Origin: Hyphomicrobium sp. MC1
Lineage (GTDB): Bacteria > Pseudomonadota > Alphaproteobacteria > Rhizobiales > Hyphomicrobiaceae
DNA length: 64,000 nucleotides
Reading direction: 5' to 3'
Assembly: GCF_000253295.1 (NCBI RefSeq)
Contig: NC_015717.1
Span: 4,030,001 to 4,094,000 of the forward strand
How positions within the stretch are numbered: position 1 is the first letter of the stretch; each line of letters begins with the position of its first letter. Shown here piece after piece: positions 54,349-61,879 of this stretch. A program made the position numbers and the translations under genes. The notes beneath the pieces are model-generated. The model was not told where the DNA came from, did no database searches, and saw nothing but the letters and a program-made list of their open reading frames with translations.

Positions 54349-55254
54349 ATGAGAGTAATTGATTGCAAGGAAGCACAATCGGAGCACGGCATTTTCACAT
54401 TACATCACCAGATGCCAAACAACGAACTTAGATTCCGGCTCAAGAAAGTGGACGGCACGGCCTATATTCGAACCGAAGCTAGCACGCAGGGCGGATGGCA
54501 AGAGAGCCATTATCATAAGGAAGTCAGAGAGACCTACATCGTCCAAAAAGGTTGGATCGCTTACGCGGAGCAAAAAGGTCCAACTCCACGAATCAGCATC
54601 TTTCGCGAAGGAGAGTTATTTACGACCCAACCTGGCGTGGTTCACAATGTCTACATGCCAGCTCACTCTGTCATTCACACAGTGAAGCATGGCAATTGCA
54701 CGTGCGAGGATCGCAATACCGGCGGCACCGAAGAGTTCAACAGCCGCTGCATTGCACTGCGCACAGAAAATGAAATCCTCGCCCAAGATATTCGCGCGCT
54801 AAAAACACTCGATGCGAAATATAGCGAAGAGTATAGACATTTTGATAATCTGATCTGGCAGGTACCCGCCTGGGCGACGGCGATTTTTGCACTTTCGCTT
54901 CAAGGGTTAGGCTCAGCAGATTTGCCCAAGGTCGCCGCATCAATTGGCATACCTGAAAACGTCTTACTTATAACTCTCCTTGTCGCACTATCGCTGATGA
55001 TATTGTGCTTTTCTCATGTGATGTACCGTTTCCGTGTGCATCAGAGAGCACTCAAGGCATATTCGGGAGCACCTTGGTGGAAGTCCGCGTCAACTTACAC
55101 GCAGTTTATGATCAACGCTCAAGCCGTATCTTTGTTTGTCTTGGCTTTAATAGCGATGAAGGTTCCATGTGCGATCTGGATCGGGCTTATAGCCGTTTCA
55201 GTGCTGACGTATGTGAGGGAAGCTAGCCTGAGAACCAATAAAGACATTCCGTGA
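54349..55254 (+). CDS. Cupin domain fused to a four-span membrane domain
   Basis: A 301-residue protein. Residues about 20-115 form a cupin barrel (GWQESHYHKEVRETYIVQKGWIAYAEQ, then GELFTTQPGVVHNVYMPAHSVIHTVKHG) with His positions suited to metal. A short coiled linker follows, then four membrane spans (starting VPAWATAIFALSLQGLG, VLLITLLVALSLMILCF, FMINAQAVSLFVLALIAM, CAIWIGLIAVSVL). The membrane part resembles small-span effector domains of bacterial conflict systems. Lower GC than the chromosome. Start at ATG 54349 with GGGA upstream. Confidence 0.75.
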   Translation: MRVIDCKEAQSEHGIFTLHHQMPNNELRFRLKKVDGTAYIRTEASTQGGWQESHYHKEVRETYIVQKGWIAYAEQKGPTPRISIFREGELFTTQPGVVHNVYMPAHSVIHTVKHGNCTCEDRNTGGTEEFNSRCIALRTENEILAQDIRALKTLDAKYSEEYRHFDNLIWQVPAWATAIFALSLQGLGSADLPKVAASIGIPENVLLITLLVALSLMILCFSHVMYRFRVHQRALKAYSGAPWWKSASTYTQFMINAQAVSLFVLALIAMKVPCAIWIGLIAVSVLTYVREASLRTNKDIP

Positions 55255-55379
55255 ACGCAGCCTATCGGAAATTTTCCACGTTCCAATGGTAGGATGCGCC
55301 AAATCAATCTTTTCTTTGGCGCAATCTAATCGGTTTTGCCAGGTCTGCTCGAAGTTCGGTCCACTAACGACACGGTGCG

Positions 55380-55871
55380 TCACGCCGCCTTCTTAGCGAG
55401 TGCCGCCTTTTGCGATGCCAAGTCCGCCAAAAACTTAATGACCGCCGCGCTGGCCTGATTGTTGTTCGCCGCTTCTGCCCGAAGACGCGCAGCCTCGGAC
55501 TCAGCTTCAATGCGAGCGGCGCGCACGCGCTCGCAGTACCTTGACGGATTGCGAGCCTTAAGAAGGAAGATCAGAAGCGTATCAGAATATTCTCGCACCG
55601 TTCCGACCTGAACACCCTGATAGAACACGGGCTTTTCAATGCCTTCAACAGCGCGGCGTTGTGCTTCGGCCTCGAGTGAATCGGTACCGATCTCGTATGC
55701 CTTCGCCCACTTCTCTGCGAAATCCGCGTCCACTTGGCGCCAGCGATATAGCGTGCGCTCGTTGAGACTGACATGCTTCGCCGCGTCGAGTACCGTCATG
55801 CCTTCGGCAAGCGCGTCCAAAAACTTTTCGCGCGTCGCTTCAGTGTTCACTATTTTTTTCCGCGTGCCCAT
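55380..55871 (-). CDS. Terminase small-subunit-like HTH protein
   Basis: 163 residues. An N-terminal HTH (KFLDALAEGMTVLDAAKHVSLNERTLYRWRQVDADFAEKW), a middle helical part and the block TVREYSDTLLIFLLKARNPSRYCERV, typical of phage small terminases or related HTH proteins. C-terminus is Ala-rich and charged. In satellites a TerS variant can redirect helper packaging. No large terminase gene is near. Confidence 0.7.
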   Translation of the reverse strand: MGTRKKIVNTEATREKFLDALAEGMTVLDAAKHVSLNERTLYRWRQVDADFAEKWAKAYEIGTDSLEAEAQRRAVEGIEKPVFYQGVQVGTVREYSDTLLIFLLKARNPSRYCERVRAARIEAESEAARLRAEAANNNQASAAVIKFLADLASQKAALAKKAA

Positions 55872-56144
55872 TTCGATTGATCCATTTACTTCACGGTTAC
55901 ATAACGACGCGCGGGCGTAGCGGCGTCAAATCGCTCTTCTTTTTAGGTGCGGTTGCGACTGGCGCTAGCTCGAGTGGCGCTAAGACTGTGGCGGCAATTG
56001 AGGAGCATCACGGGCGGCCGATCCGCTGTCCATGTTTTAGATGAGATGAGCGCCGTTGAGAGGGTGAAAGCAACCGGTCGATAATCCATCTTAAAATTCG
56101 CTGCGGCTGTTCGAAACCTTCATGCTCCTATTCTTTGCTACATC

Positions 56145-57077
56145 ATGACAATTCACATCCAAACGGCACCAAAATCATTCGGTCCTCTTCAACGGTGCGC
56201 ATATTGCGGCCGCAGAGCTGCGAAACTCAGCAAAGAACACATCATTCCCTTCGGGCTGGCCGCGAATTCCCTCGTATTTCACAAATCGAGTTGCCGACGT
56301 TGCGCCGACCGCACCCGCGACTTTGAAACTATCTGTCTCCAACACATGTGGTGGCCGTTTAGGACCGCAGTGGGGGCTCCAACACGGAATCCGCGACCAG
56401 AGAAGTTCATGGTTCGGACTATGCAAGTTAGCCAGTTCAACCCCGACGGTTCGATTGAGTACACGAAGATTGGGGAGAATCTGATAGAGGCCGACGAATA
56501 CCCTACGGTCTACTACGCCTATTCATTTCCGCCACCTGGTCTCTTGGTCGGTAGAGGACGACAGGACGAACTTACATTCGAGGCGTGGTGCCTTATTGAT
56601 CGGGAGAGAATGAAAAAATTTGCGCCCGGAGACAAGCAAGGTATGCGGATTGGTCCATCGAGCACGAGGCCATTCTGTCAAATGCTGGCTAAGATCGCTC
56701 ACTCTTATGCTGTCGCCGAATTAGGATACGATTCATTCGAACACTCTTTGACGCCTTTCATTCGAGGCTTTCAATTCGACGGGGAGCCGCAGTGGATTGG
56801 AGGATGTCCTGCCGGCGAGACCGCTCCGAACACCCGTTTGCATGAGATCGGGTGGGAAGTCGTAGCAATTGGTGGAACCTTTTACGCAACCGTTGTAGTC
56901 CGCTTGTTCTGCTTCCTCGGAACGCCGTCGTACCAGATTGTAGTTGGTAAGCTGACGCGAGCGCTCGATAGCCTGCCGTTCCTCAAACAACCTCCTTATA
57001 AAATTGATATTAAGGAACCTGTCCTGCTGCCCGAAATGACGCTAGTTACTCAGGTCCTCAGAGGGTCCGTGAGCTAA
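56145..57077 (+). CDS. HNH-type protein, unknown
   Basis: 310 residues. The N-terminus has a zinc-finger/HNH-like set: CAYCGRRAAKLSKEHIIPFGLAANS, then CRRCADRTRDFE, with the paired Cys and Glu-His of HNH nucleases. The remaining 230 residues have no recognised domain and include several Trp/Pro-rich strands. An endonuclease role is likely but the long C-terminus is unusual. Different composition from the chromosome suggests transfer. Confidence 0.7.
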   Translation: MTIHIQTAPKSFGPLQRCAYCGRRAAKLSKEHIIPFGLAANSLVFHKSSCRRCADRTRDFETICLQHMWWPFRTAVGAPTRNPRPEKFMVRTMQVSQFNPDGSIEYTKIGENLIEADEYPTVYYAYSFPPPGLLVGRGRQDELTFEAWCLIDRERMKKFAPGDKQGMRIGPSSTRPFCQMLAKIAHSYAVAELGYDSFEHSLTPFIRGFQFDGEPQWIGGCPAGETAPNTRLHEIGWEVVAIGGTFYATVVVRLFCFLGTPSYQIVVGKLTRALDSLPFLKQPPYKIDIKEPVLLPEMTLVTQVLRGSVS

Positions 57078-57187
57078 TCGTTACATCCGTGAAAGGCGCT
57101 CTCGCGAGATCTTCGATCGCTATGAGATTACGACCCACGCTCTGGCACTTGCAGCCGACCATGAGCGAACCCATATGGGCGGGTATA

Positions 57188-57298
57188 GCGGCCGTGGTGA
57201 AAACGGTAGACACGCCGAATTGCGTAGATGCCTTGCGGGGCCTCTACGAATTCGGCGGGAGAAATCCCGTGGGGGTTCAAGTCCCCCCGGCCGCTCCA
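57188..57298 (+). tRNA. tRNA-Leu-like gene with expanded anticodon arm
   Basis: All parts of a class II tRNA are present: acceptor GCGGCCG/CGGCCGC, D arm GTG-AAAACGGTAGA-CAC, a long variable arm (GGGA-GAAA-TCCC), T arm GGGGG-TTCAAGT-CCCCC and an encoded CCA. The anticodon arm is wrong: instead of a 17-base stem-loop there is a 43-base hairpin (CCGAAT/ATTCGG, then CGTAGA/TCTACG, tip GCC/GGC), so no normal anticodon loop exists. The discriminator base is T, not the A usual for leucine. Total about 111 bases. It may be a decoy, a tRNA with unspliced insert, or a decayed gene. Confidence 0.6.
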
Positions 57299-57359
57299 TC
57301 TAGATCGAGTCATCGCAGACGATCTCAATAGTCACACTAATTCCGAAGCAGCGGCTGCT

Positions 57360-58358
57360 TTAACTCGCGAGCAATCGAACTGATATTCCGTCGGCCGTCG
57401 TTTGGACGTTCACGTGGCCGGTCGCCTGCAGCTCGCGCAAAACCCGGTGGGTAGTTGTCTTCGCCGGCAAGCCGATCACGCGACCGATCGCATTGAGATT
57501 GCCGCTCACGGCGCCGCCGTTCGATCGAATGCGTGCGATGACCGACTCTGGGGTAGCGGATCTCGGTCGACCGCGGGGCCGGCCGGGCGGATTCGGCTCG
57601 GGTTCGGTGTCGCTCGCTCCATCTGGTTGCGCGTCGCTATCGACTTCGGGTTTCGGCGCCAGCTTCACTTGTGCTGCTCCAGCGACCAGACTCACAACAA
57701 TAAGCGAGAGCCCAGCGCCGATTTCGAAGAACAAAACTATCGCAGCTGTGAGCCACGGCGATATTTGGGCTTCACTCAGGCGCCAACCCAGCGCGCTCGC
57801 GTAGGAGGCAAGGCTGCTCGCCGCGGGATCGATAGGGCCGGGCGCAGAATCGCCGCGCAGCGCTTTCTCTGCGTCGGCAATCAATAAGTCTAGCTGGGAT
57901 CGGCGCTCTGCCTTTCGCGCTTCTGTCCGAGCATTGCCGCGTGGCGTGTTATTTATGGTCTTCAGTTCTGCAAGCGCGGCGGCCGCCCGATCGCTCGATA
58001 GTTGGTAGAGGTCGGCACTTTTCTCTCGACCTGCGATCCCGTCGGTTCGGGCAGTCGACACGAAAGCAAGGCTCGAGAGTGTTGCATAAGCCAAGCATGT
58101 GAGGCCGAGCACGGCGGCGATGATCGCGCGGCCGGTTTGTTTCCGGCTGAAGCCGAGCCAAGCCGCGTACCACGAAACCGGCTGACAGATTGCGCCGGCT
58201 AAACTGCCGGCCGCGAATATCGCCGCGTGGATCTCGGACGTCGCAATTCCGAGAGACCATCCATTCAAAATGTTTTGGGACGCTGACACGCTGACAAACA
58301 GCGCGGCCATAAATATTGCTAGCCAGGTCGCGGGCGACCCATTAATAAATGGTTTCAC
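57360..58358 (-). CDS. Membrane protein with C-terminal winged-HTH-like domain
   Basis: 332 residues, GTG start with GAGGG upstream. The N-terminal half has several spans (WLAIFMAALFVSVSASQNIL, AAVLGLTCLAYATLSSLAFV), a coiled stretch, and a further span near 205-230 (TAAIVLFFEIGAGLSLIVVSLV). Then comes an acidic linker, an AT-hook-like RPRGRPR and a helical domain (AIGRVIGLPAKTTTHRVLRELQATG) like a wHTH. It lies beside the iterons on the other side from the Rep gene, so a membrane-tethered replication or segregation role is possible. Confidence 0.7.
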   Translation of the reverse strand: MKPFINGSPATWLAIFMAALFVSVSASQNILNGWSLGIATSEIHAAIFAAGSLAGAICQPVSWYAAWLGFSRKQTGRAIIAAVLGLTCLAYATLSSLAFVSTARTDGIAGREKSADLYQLSSDRAAAALAELKTINNTPRGNARTEARKAERRSQLDLLIADAEKALRGDSAPGPIDPAASSLASYASALGWRLSEAQISPWLTAAIVLFFEIGAGLSLIVVSLVAGAAQVKLAPKPEVDSDAQPDGASDTEPEPNPPGRPRGRPRSATPESVIARIRSNGGAVSGNLNAIGRVIGLPAKTTTHRVLRELQATGHVNVQTTADGISVRLLAS

Positions 58359-58429
58359 AGATTAGCCCTCTTGAGCAGGGTCGATCTTCAGGCTCGTCGC
58401 GGCACGCCAATGCCGCGTCGGGCCGAATT

Positions 58430-58560
58430 ATTTTTGCCGCGAATTTTGGAACGGCGCTAATTCGCGAATTACACAGCGGCCATTTGAAATTAATTCCCGA
58501 TGGCCAACGCGGGCGTTCCGAATTTAATTCTCGGATTTAATTTTCGGCTTCGATGGGCGG
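58430..58560. other. AT-rich segment beside the iterons
   Basis: A stretch rich in A and T with repeated AATT-type words (CGAATTATTT, AATTAATTCCC, AATTTAATTCTCGG, GGATTTAATTTTCGG), unlike the surrounding GC-rich DNA. It lies directly beside the iteron cluster and may be the duplex-unwinding element of an origin. Confidence 0.55.
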
Positions 58561-58606
58561 GGCGCGCCCTCAAGGCGCACCCGTATACCTACGTAGTAGG
58601 AGGAAC

Positions 58607-58775
58607 TGCGCAGACTGCGCAAAAGCCCGTGTTTACTGGAGATGCGCACTTATTTTAGAAGTGCGCACCAAAACAACTGCGCATCCGTTCCAAATGGCTG
58701 CAATCATTGGCCTTGCGCACTTATCGAACCGACTGCGCAAAACTGCGCAAACTGAACTGCGCAGGGAACTGCGCA
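58607..58775. repeat. Iteron cluster, putative replication origin
   Basis: Ten copies of TGCGCA (at 58607, 58616, 58643, 58662, 58678, 58714, 58734, 58744, 58758, 58770), most within an (A)ACTGCGCA unit, in 169 bases. Copies 3 and 4 form the inverted repeat TGCGCACTT-n7-AAGTGCGCA at 58643-58667. The cluster begins just after the stop of the primase-helicase gene and borders AT-rich DNA. Position and repeats match an iteron origin 3' of rep, as in SaPI and other satellites. Confidence 0.8.
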
Positions 58776-58778
58776 ACC

Positions 58779-60815
58779 TCATTTTATAATTGCTCGCCAC
58801 CGTTCCGGAATTTTCCCGGCTTTATTCGGCCTGCCATAAGGGACCAGTTCCGCGCGCGCAGAATTTTTTAATCTGTAAAGCGCCGCCTCGATAATCCCGG
58901 GAACGGCATCATCCTCGGCTCCAGGCAAAATTCCGGTCTGTCGGGGTAAGTAACGTTGTGCTTGAGGATCTGCCGACAGCCTTTGCCATTCGTTGCTCAC
59001 GGTCACGCCGCATAAATATTCGTACACACGCTCGAGCTGTTCGGCAGTTGGCTCGACTTCGGCGCGTGCACCGATCATTACCGGCACCAGAACTCCAGTC
59101 TCATCGCCGTTGGCGGTCTGCACGGTCCTCTTCACGAACCATTGGGCTTCCGGCCCAGCTAACCCGAAGTTCATTTTTGCGTCGTCTAGCCGGACGTAAC
59201 GGTGCCGTATGTGCGCAGGCACGTTAAATTCTTCGCCATCGGCTTCGCTCATCGGAAACAGCGTAAGTGCCACCCGGGAAGCGTCCTTAATCGCCGACGC
59301 GCCGCGGCCCGCGTCCGGACTACCTGCAAACTCTGAATAACCGCCGCGACCCGGCTTTTTCGTGTGGTGAGGGAGCACAACGGCGGCGTTTGTTTCAGCT
59401 GCGATGCGCTCGAAAATATCGGCCACTTGCTGCATCTCGCCATTATCATTTTCATTGGCTGGATGCGTTCGGATCAGCGGATCGACGATCACCACATCGA
59501 TATTGTACGCCTTGCAGTAAGCAATAATCTCGTCGACTTCTGGGGTCGGTTCGATCGCACCATTTTTTGTATTCTTGACCGCGACTTTGAAGCGAAACGA
59601 CCCGCGATCCTTGCCGCTTTGGAGTCTTATCCGCCCCCAAACTTCATTTCGAGGAATTTCGAACGCGTCGCAGATGGCTCCCAACCGCTGCTCCATAACG
59701 CTCGTTTCATCCTCGGCGTTGATGACCAGAACGCTGCAGCGTTCGCGAGCGTTCAAGCCGCAGAAATCCGAGGCTCCAAGTGCCGATGGTCCGAGCGCAG
59801 CAGCAACTGCCCATTCCAACATAAGGAGCGACTTGCCGGTCGCCCCTGGAGCAAAAAGCACCGTGAGGTTTCTTCGCATCAGCCGACCAGGAGCCAACCA
59901 CGGCAAGCGCGGCGCTGCGGCGTCATCCTCGCGAGTGTTCCTATAGGTTGATATTGAGGCTAGGAACTTGCTCGTGTGCAATGGCGGGGGCTCAACTGGC
60001 TCGAGCCCGATAAGCGGATTATCGGTGCCTGCAAGGTTCTGGCCGTACTGCTCGGCGTTCTCAAGCTTCTTCGTGAGGTCATCGAGATCCCAAGGCGGTA
60101 CGCACCGAGCGTTCCAGGGGTCGAGCACTTCAAGCGCTGTTTCGACACTCAGGTTAAAGTCGCGCCGCAACCGAACGCAGACCTTATAAGTCTGATGGTC
60201 GCCGCCTTCGCCTTCAATCGCAGGGGCGGCGCTCGCAACGTAGGTTTTCGCCCGCTCAATGGCTTCGGGAGTGTCCTCGGCGCCGAGCATCGCGCCAGCC
60301 GGGGCGCTCGCCCCGACTCGCCGTTCGGTTAGCTTCGCAATAAGCCAATCGGGTGCGTCGGCCATCGGCAGATCGCGCGCCAGCTCATAACGCTTGCCGC
60401 CGATAACCGACCCGGGCGCAAGCACTTGCCCGCCCGTCGCGCGAATGTCGACGCCCTCGGCGAGCGTGCCGGCTGAATTCTGAACGCGAAGGCCGGATGG
60501 AATGCGTAAGTAGATGTGCGCGCCTCCAGACGGAGTACGGACGGTGCGAGAGGCCGGAAGCGGCGGCAGCGCTGCAAGGCCATCGAAACCGCGCTTTCCA
60601 TCTTTGCAGTCGACGTCGACGACAATGAAGCCGTCGCCGCACGCAATACCTACGTTACAGTTCGCGCCATGCTCGGCCCATAGCTCGGCGACGGAAAGCG
60701 GGTCGCTTGTCGCACGGTTCGGCCAATCGGCTAGAACCGGAATCTTTCCGCCCGGACAGGTTGGCAGCACGCGAAACTCTTTCGCGGTCAATAACGCGAG
60801 ATCCAGGGCTGTCAT
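58779..60815 (-). CDS. Primase-polymerase/AAA helicase replication protein
   Basis: A 678-residue multidomain replication protein. Residues about 1-170 are the prim-pol domain: CNVGIACGDGFIVVDVDCKDGKRG with catalytic Asp-x-Asp and RTPSGGAHIYLR with the His. A PriCT-like helical part is near 195-255 (LEVLDPWNARCVPPWDLDDLTKKLENAEQYG). The RepA-like AAA_25 helicase follows, with Walker A VLFAPGATGKSLLMLEWA and Walker B VDVVIVDPLIRTHPANENDNGEM. This architecture is typical of satellites, integrative elements and plasmids. It overlaps the preceding gene by four bases and abuts the iterons downstream. Confidence 0.93.
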   Translation of the reverse strand: MTALDLALLTAKEFRVLPTCPGGKIPVLADWPNRATSDPLSVAELWAEHGANCNVGIACGDGFIVVDVDCKDGKRGFDGLAALPPLPASRTVRTPSGGAHIYLRIPSGLRVQNSAGTLAEGVDIRATGGQVLAPGSVIGGKRYELARDLPMADAPDWLIAKLTERRVGASAPAGAMLGAEDTPEAIERAKTYVASAAPAIEGEGGDHQTYKVCVRLRRDFNLSVETALEVLDPWNARCVPPWDLDDLTKKLENAEQYGQNLAGTDNPLIGLEPVEPPPLHTSKFLASISTYRNTREDDAAAPRLPWLAPGRLMRRNLTVLFAPGATGKSLLMLEWAVAAALGPSALGASDFCGLNARERCSVLVINAEDETSVMEQRLGAICDAFEIPRNEVWGRIRLQSGKDRGSFRFKVAVKNTKNGAIEPTPEVDEIIAYCKAYNIDVVIVDPLIRTHPANENDNGEMQQVADIFERIAAETNAAVVLPHHTKKPGRGGYSEFAGSPDAGRGASAIKDASRVALTLFPMSEADGEEFNVPAHIRHRYVRLDDAKMNFGLAGPEAQWFVKRTVQTANGDETGVLVPVMIGARAEVEPTAEQLERVYEYLCGVTVSNEWQRLSADPQAQRYLPRQTGILPGAEDDAVPGIIEAALYRLKNSARAELVPYGRPNKAGKIPERWRAIIK

Positions 60816-61231
60816 TGTGCGCCTCGCAATATAGTAGCAGTCGCACGCTTTAGGTGTTCAGCGCTCCAACCCCGCTCATCGATTTCAAACCAACGGCACG
60901 TCTCCAACACTCGTCGCCAGACGATCAGCAGCATCTTGTCGGGCGCCGAATTTAGGGATGAGATTTCCACTTCTTTGAGCTGGAATATAACGGCCTTAGA
61001 TCTCAGTGATCCGTCAGCATCGATGATCAGATTAGCCAATCGGGCTCCACGACGTCCCTTCTTAAGAACTATCCGGGCTCGGAGAAGGTCTGCGCTGCTC
61101 GCCGCGGTCAGGCGAAATTGGGCGCCTAGGCGTGCGCTTACAAAGAACTCCGCGTCATTCAGTGAGGCGGAGGCGTCGTCACGGAATGCAGCACCGTGGC
61201 GGTTCTCAAGATTCAAGCTTATTTCGCACAT
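60812..61231 (-). CDS. Hypothetical protein coupled to the primase
   Basis: A 139-residue protein. GGAG lies seven bases before the ATG at 61231. It ends in a four-base overlap with the primase gene, so it is translated with it. Pattern: FFVSARLGAQFRLTAASSADLLRARIVLKKG, LIVWRRVLETCRWFEIDERGW. No family recognised. Coupling suggests a helper of replication or regulation. Confidence 0.65.
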   Translation of the reverse strand: MCEISLNLENRHGAAFRDDASASLNDAEFFVSARLGAQFRLTAASSADLLRARIVLKKGRRGARLANLIIDADGSLRSKAVIFQLKEVEISSLNSAPDKMLLIVWRRVLETCRWFEIDERGWSAEHLKRATATILRGAQ

Positions 61232-61384
61232 GTAGCGCTCCAGCAATTACGCATTGAAAGGAGCGCAAACAAAAATGCTCGCCGGGTTGGCGCCGCGTGC
61301 TGGATCGCGGTATATTCTGCCTGTAGTAGCATTGTTGTTTGCGCAATTGATCATCGGGCGCCCGGCCAGGGGCGCCCTTTCTTT

Positions 61385-61615
61385 TTAGGCAGCCTTCGCC
61401 TTTTCGTTCACGGGACAGTTGTTGCAAAAGTCCTCGATGTCCCGCGCGAGCCAACCAACCCTATTCGGTCCGAGGCGCCGTGAAGCCGGAAACATCCCTT
61501 TGGGCATCCATTCGTAGATGGTGGCCTTCGATAGACCCGTAACGGCAACGACTTCTCGAATGTTCAGCATTCGGTTCGGCCATGACGCAACAGAAGGCGG
61601 CAAACTCCTAGACAT
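61385..61615 (-). CDS. AlpA-family excisionase/regulator
   Basis: A 76-residue HTH_17/AlpA protein. Core: MLNIREVVAVTGLSKATIYEWMPKGMFPASRRLGPNRVGWLARDIEDFC, with the HTH followed by the wing containing RVGW. GGAG lies before the ATG. AlpA in P4-like elements and PICIs activates excision and integrase or replication genes. First gene of the minus-strand run alpA, hypothetical, primase. Confidence 0.9.
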   Translation of the reverse strand: MSRSLPPSVASWPNRMLNIREVVAVTGLSKATIYEWMPKGMFPASRRLGPNRVGWLARDIEDFCNNCPVNEKAKAA

Positions 61616-61797
61616 TCGGTTCTCCAATAACACAAGGCAACAAGTGCGGGTGGACTGGAGACTGCTGCGTTGGACTGCTTGCGTCAAAATCATCGATTCA
61701 AATGCGAATCTGAATTCACGCAACCCGCCGTGCATTAGGCGTCCCTTAATTTTTGAGACGCCAGCAGCGGCGCGGATTTTTAATTTTCTTTCACGGG

Positions 61798-61828
61798 TCG
61801 TCGTTACGCTCGCCGAGCGTAACGACGA
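61798..61828. promoter_or_regulatory. Perfect 31-bp palindrome in divergent spacer
   Basis: TCGTCGTTACGCTCG and its exact complement CGAGCGTAACGACGA are separated by one base. It lies between the divergent alpA (start 61615) and HNH (start 61880) genes in AT-rich DNA. It is likely an operator for a dimeric regulator or a cruciform site. The following ATTTTTA run also allows a terminator role, but no gene ends here. Confidence 0.7.
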
Positions 61829-61879
61829 GGAAAATTTTTATTCGGCGCCCAGCGCCGACGTAAATTCGAAGGCAGTTAC

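Noticed and set aside
54075..54398. Minus-strand 107-codon frame overlapping the cupin gene start
   Set aside because: The middle reads somewhat protein-like, but it overlaps the starts or ends of two better-supported genes. Kept only as a possibility.
57128..57328. Minus-strand frame over the tRNA-like gene containing WSGRGDLNPHG
   Set aside because: This is the usual false translation of the antisense strand of a tRNA T arm and acceptor; not a protein gene.
61798..61828. Palindrome read as a terminator
   Set aside because: No gene ends nearby on either strand and the T-run does not follow the stem directly; an operator fits better.
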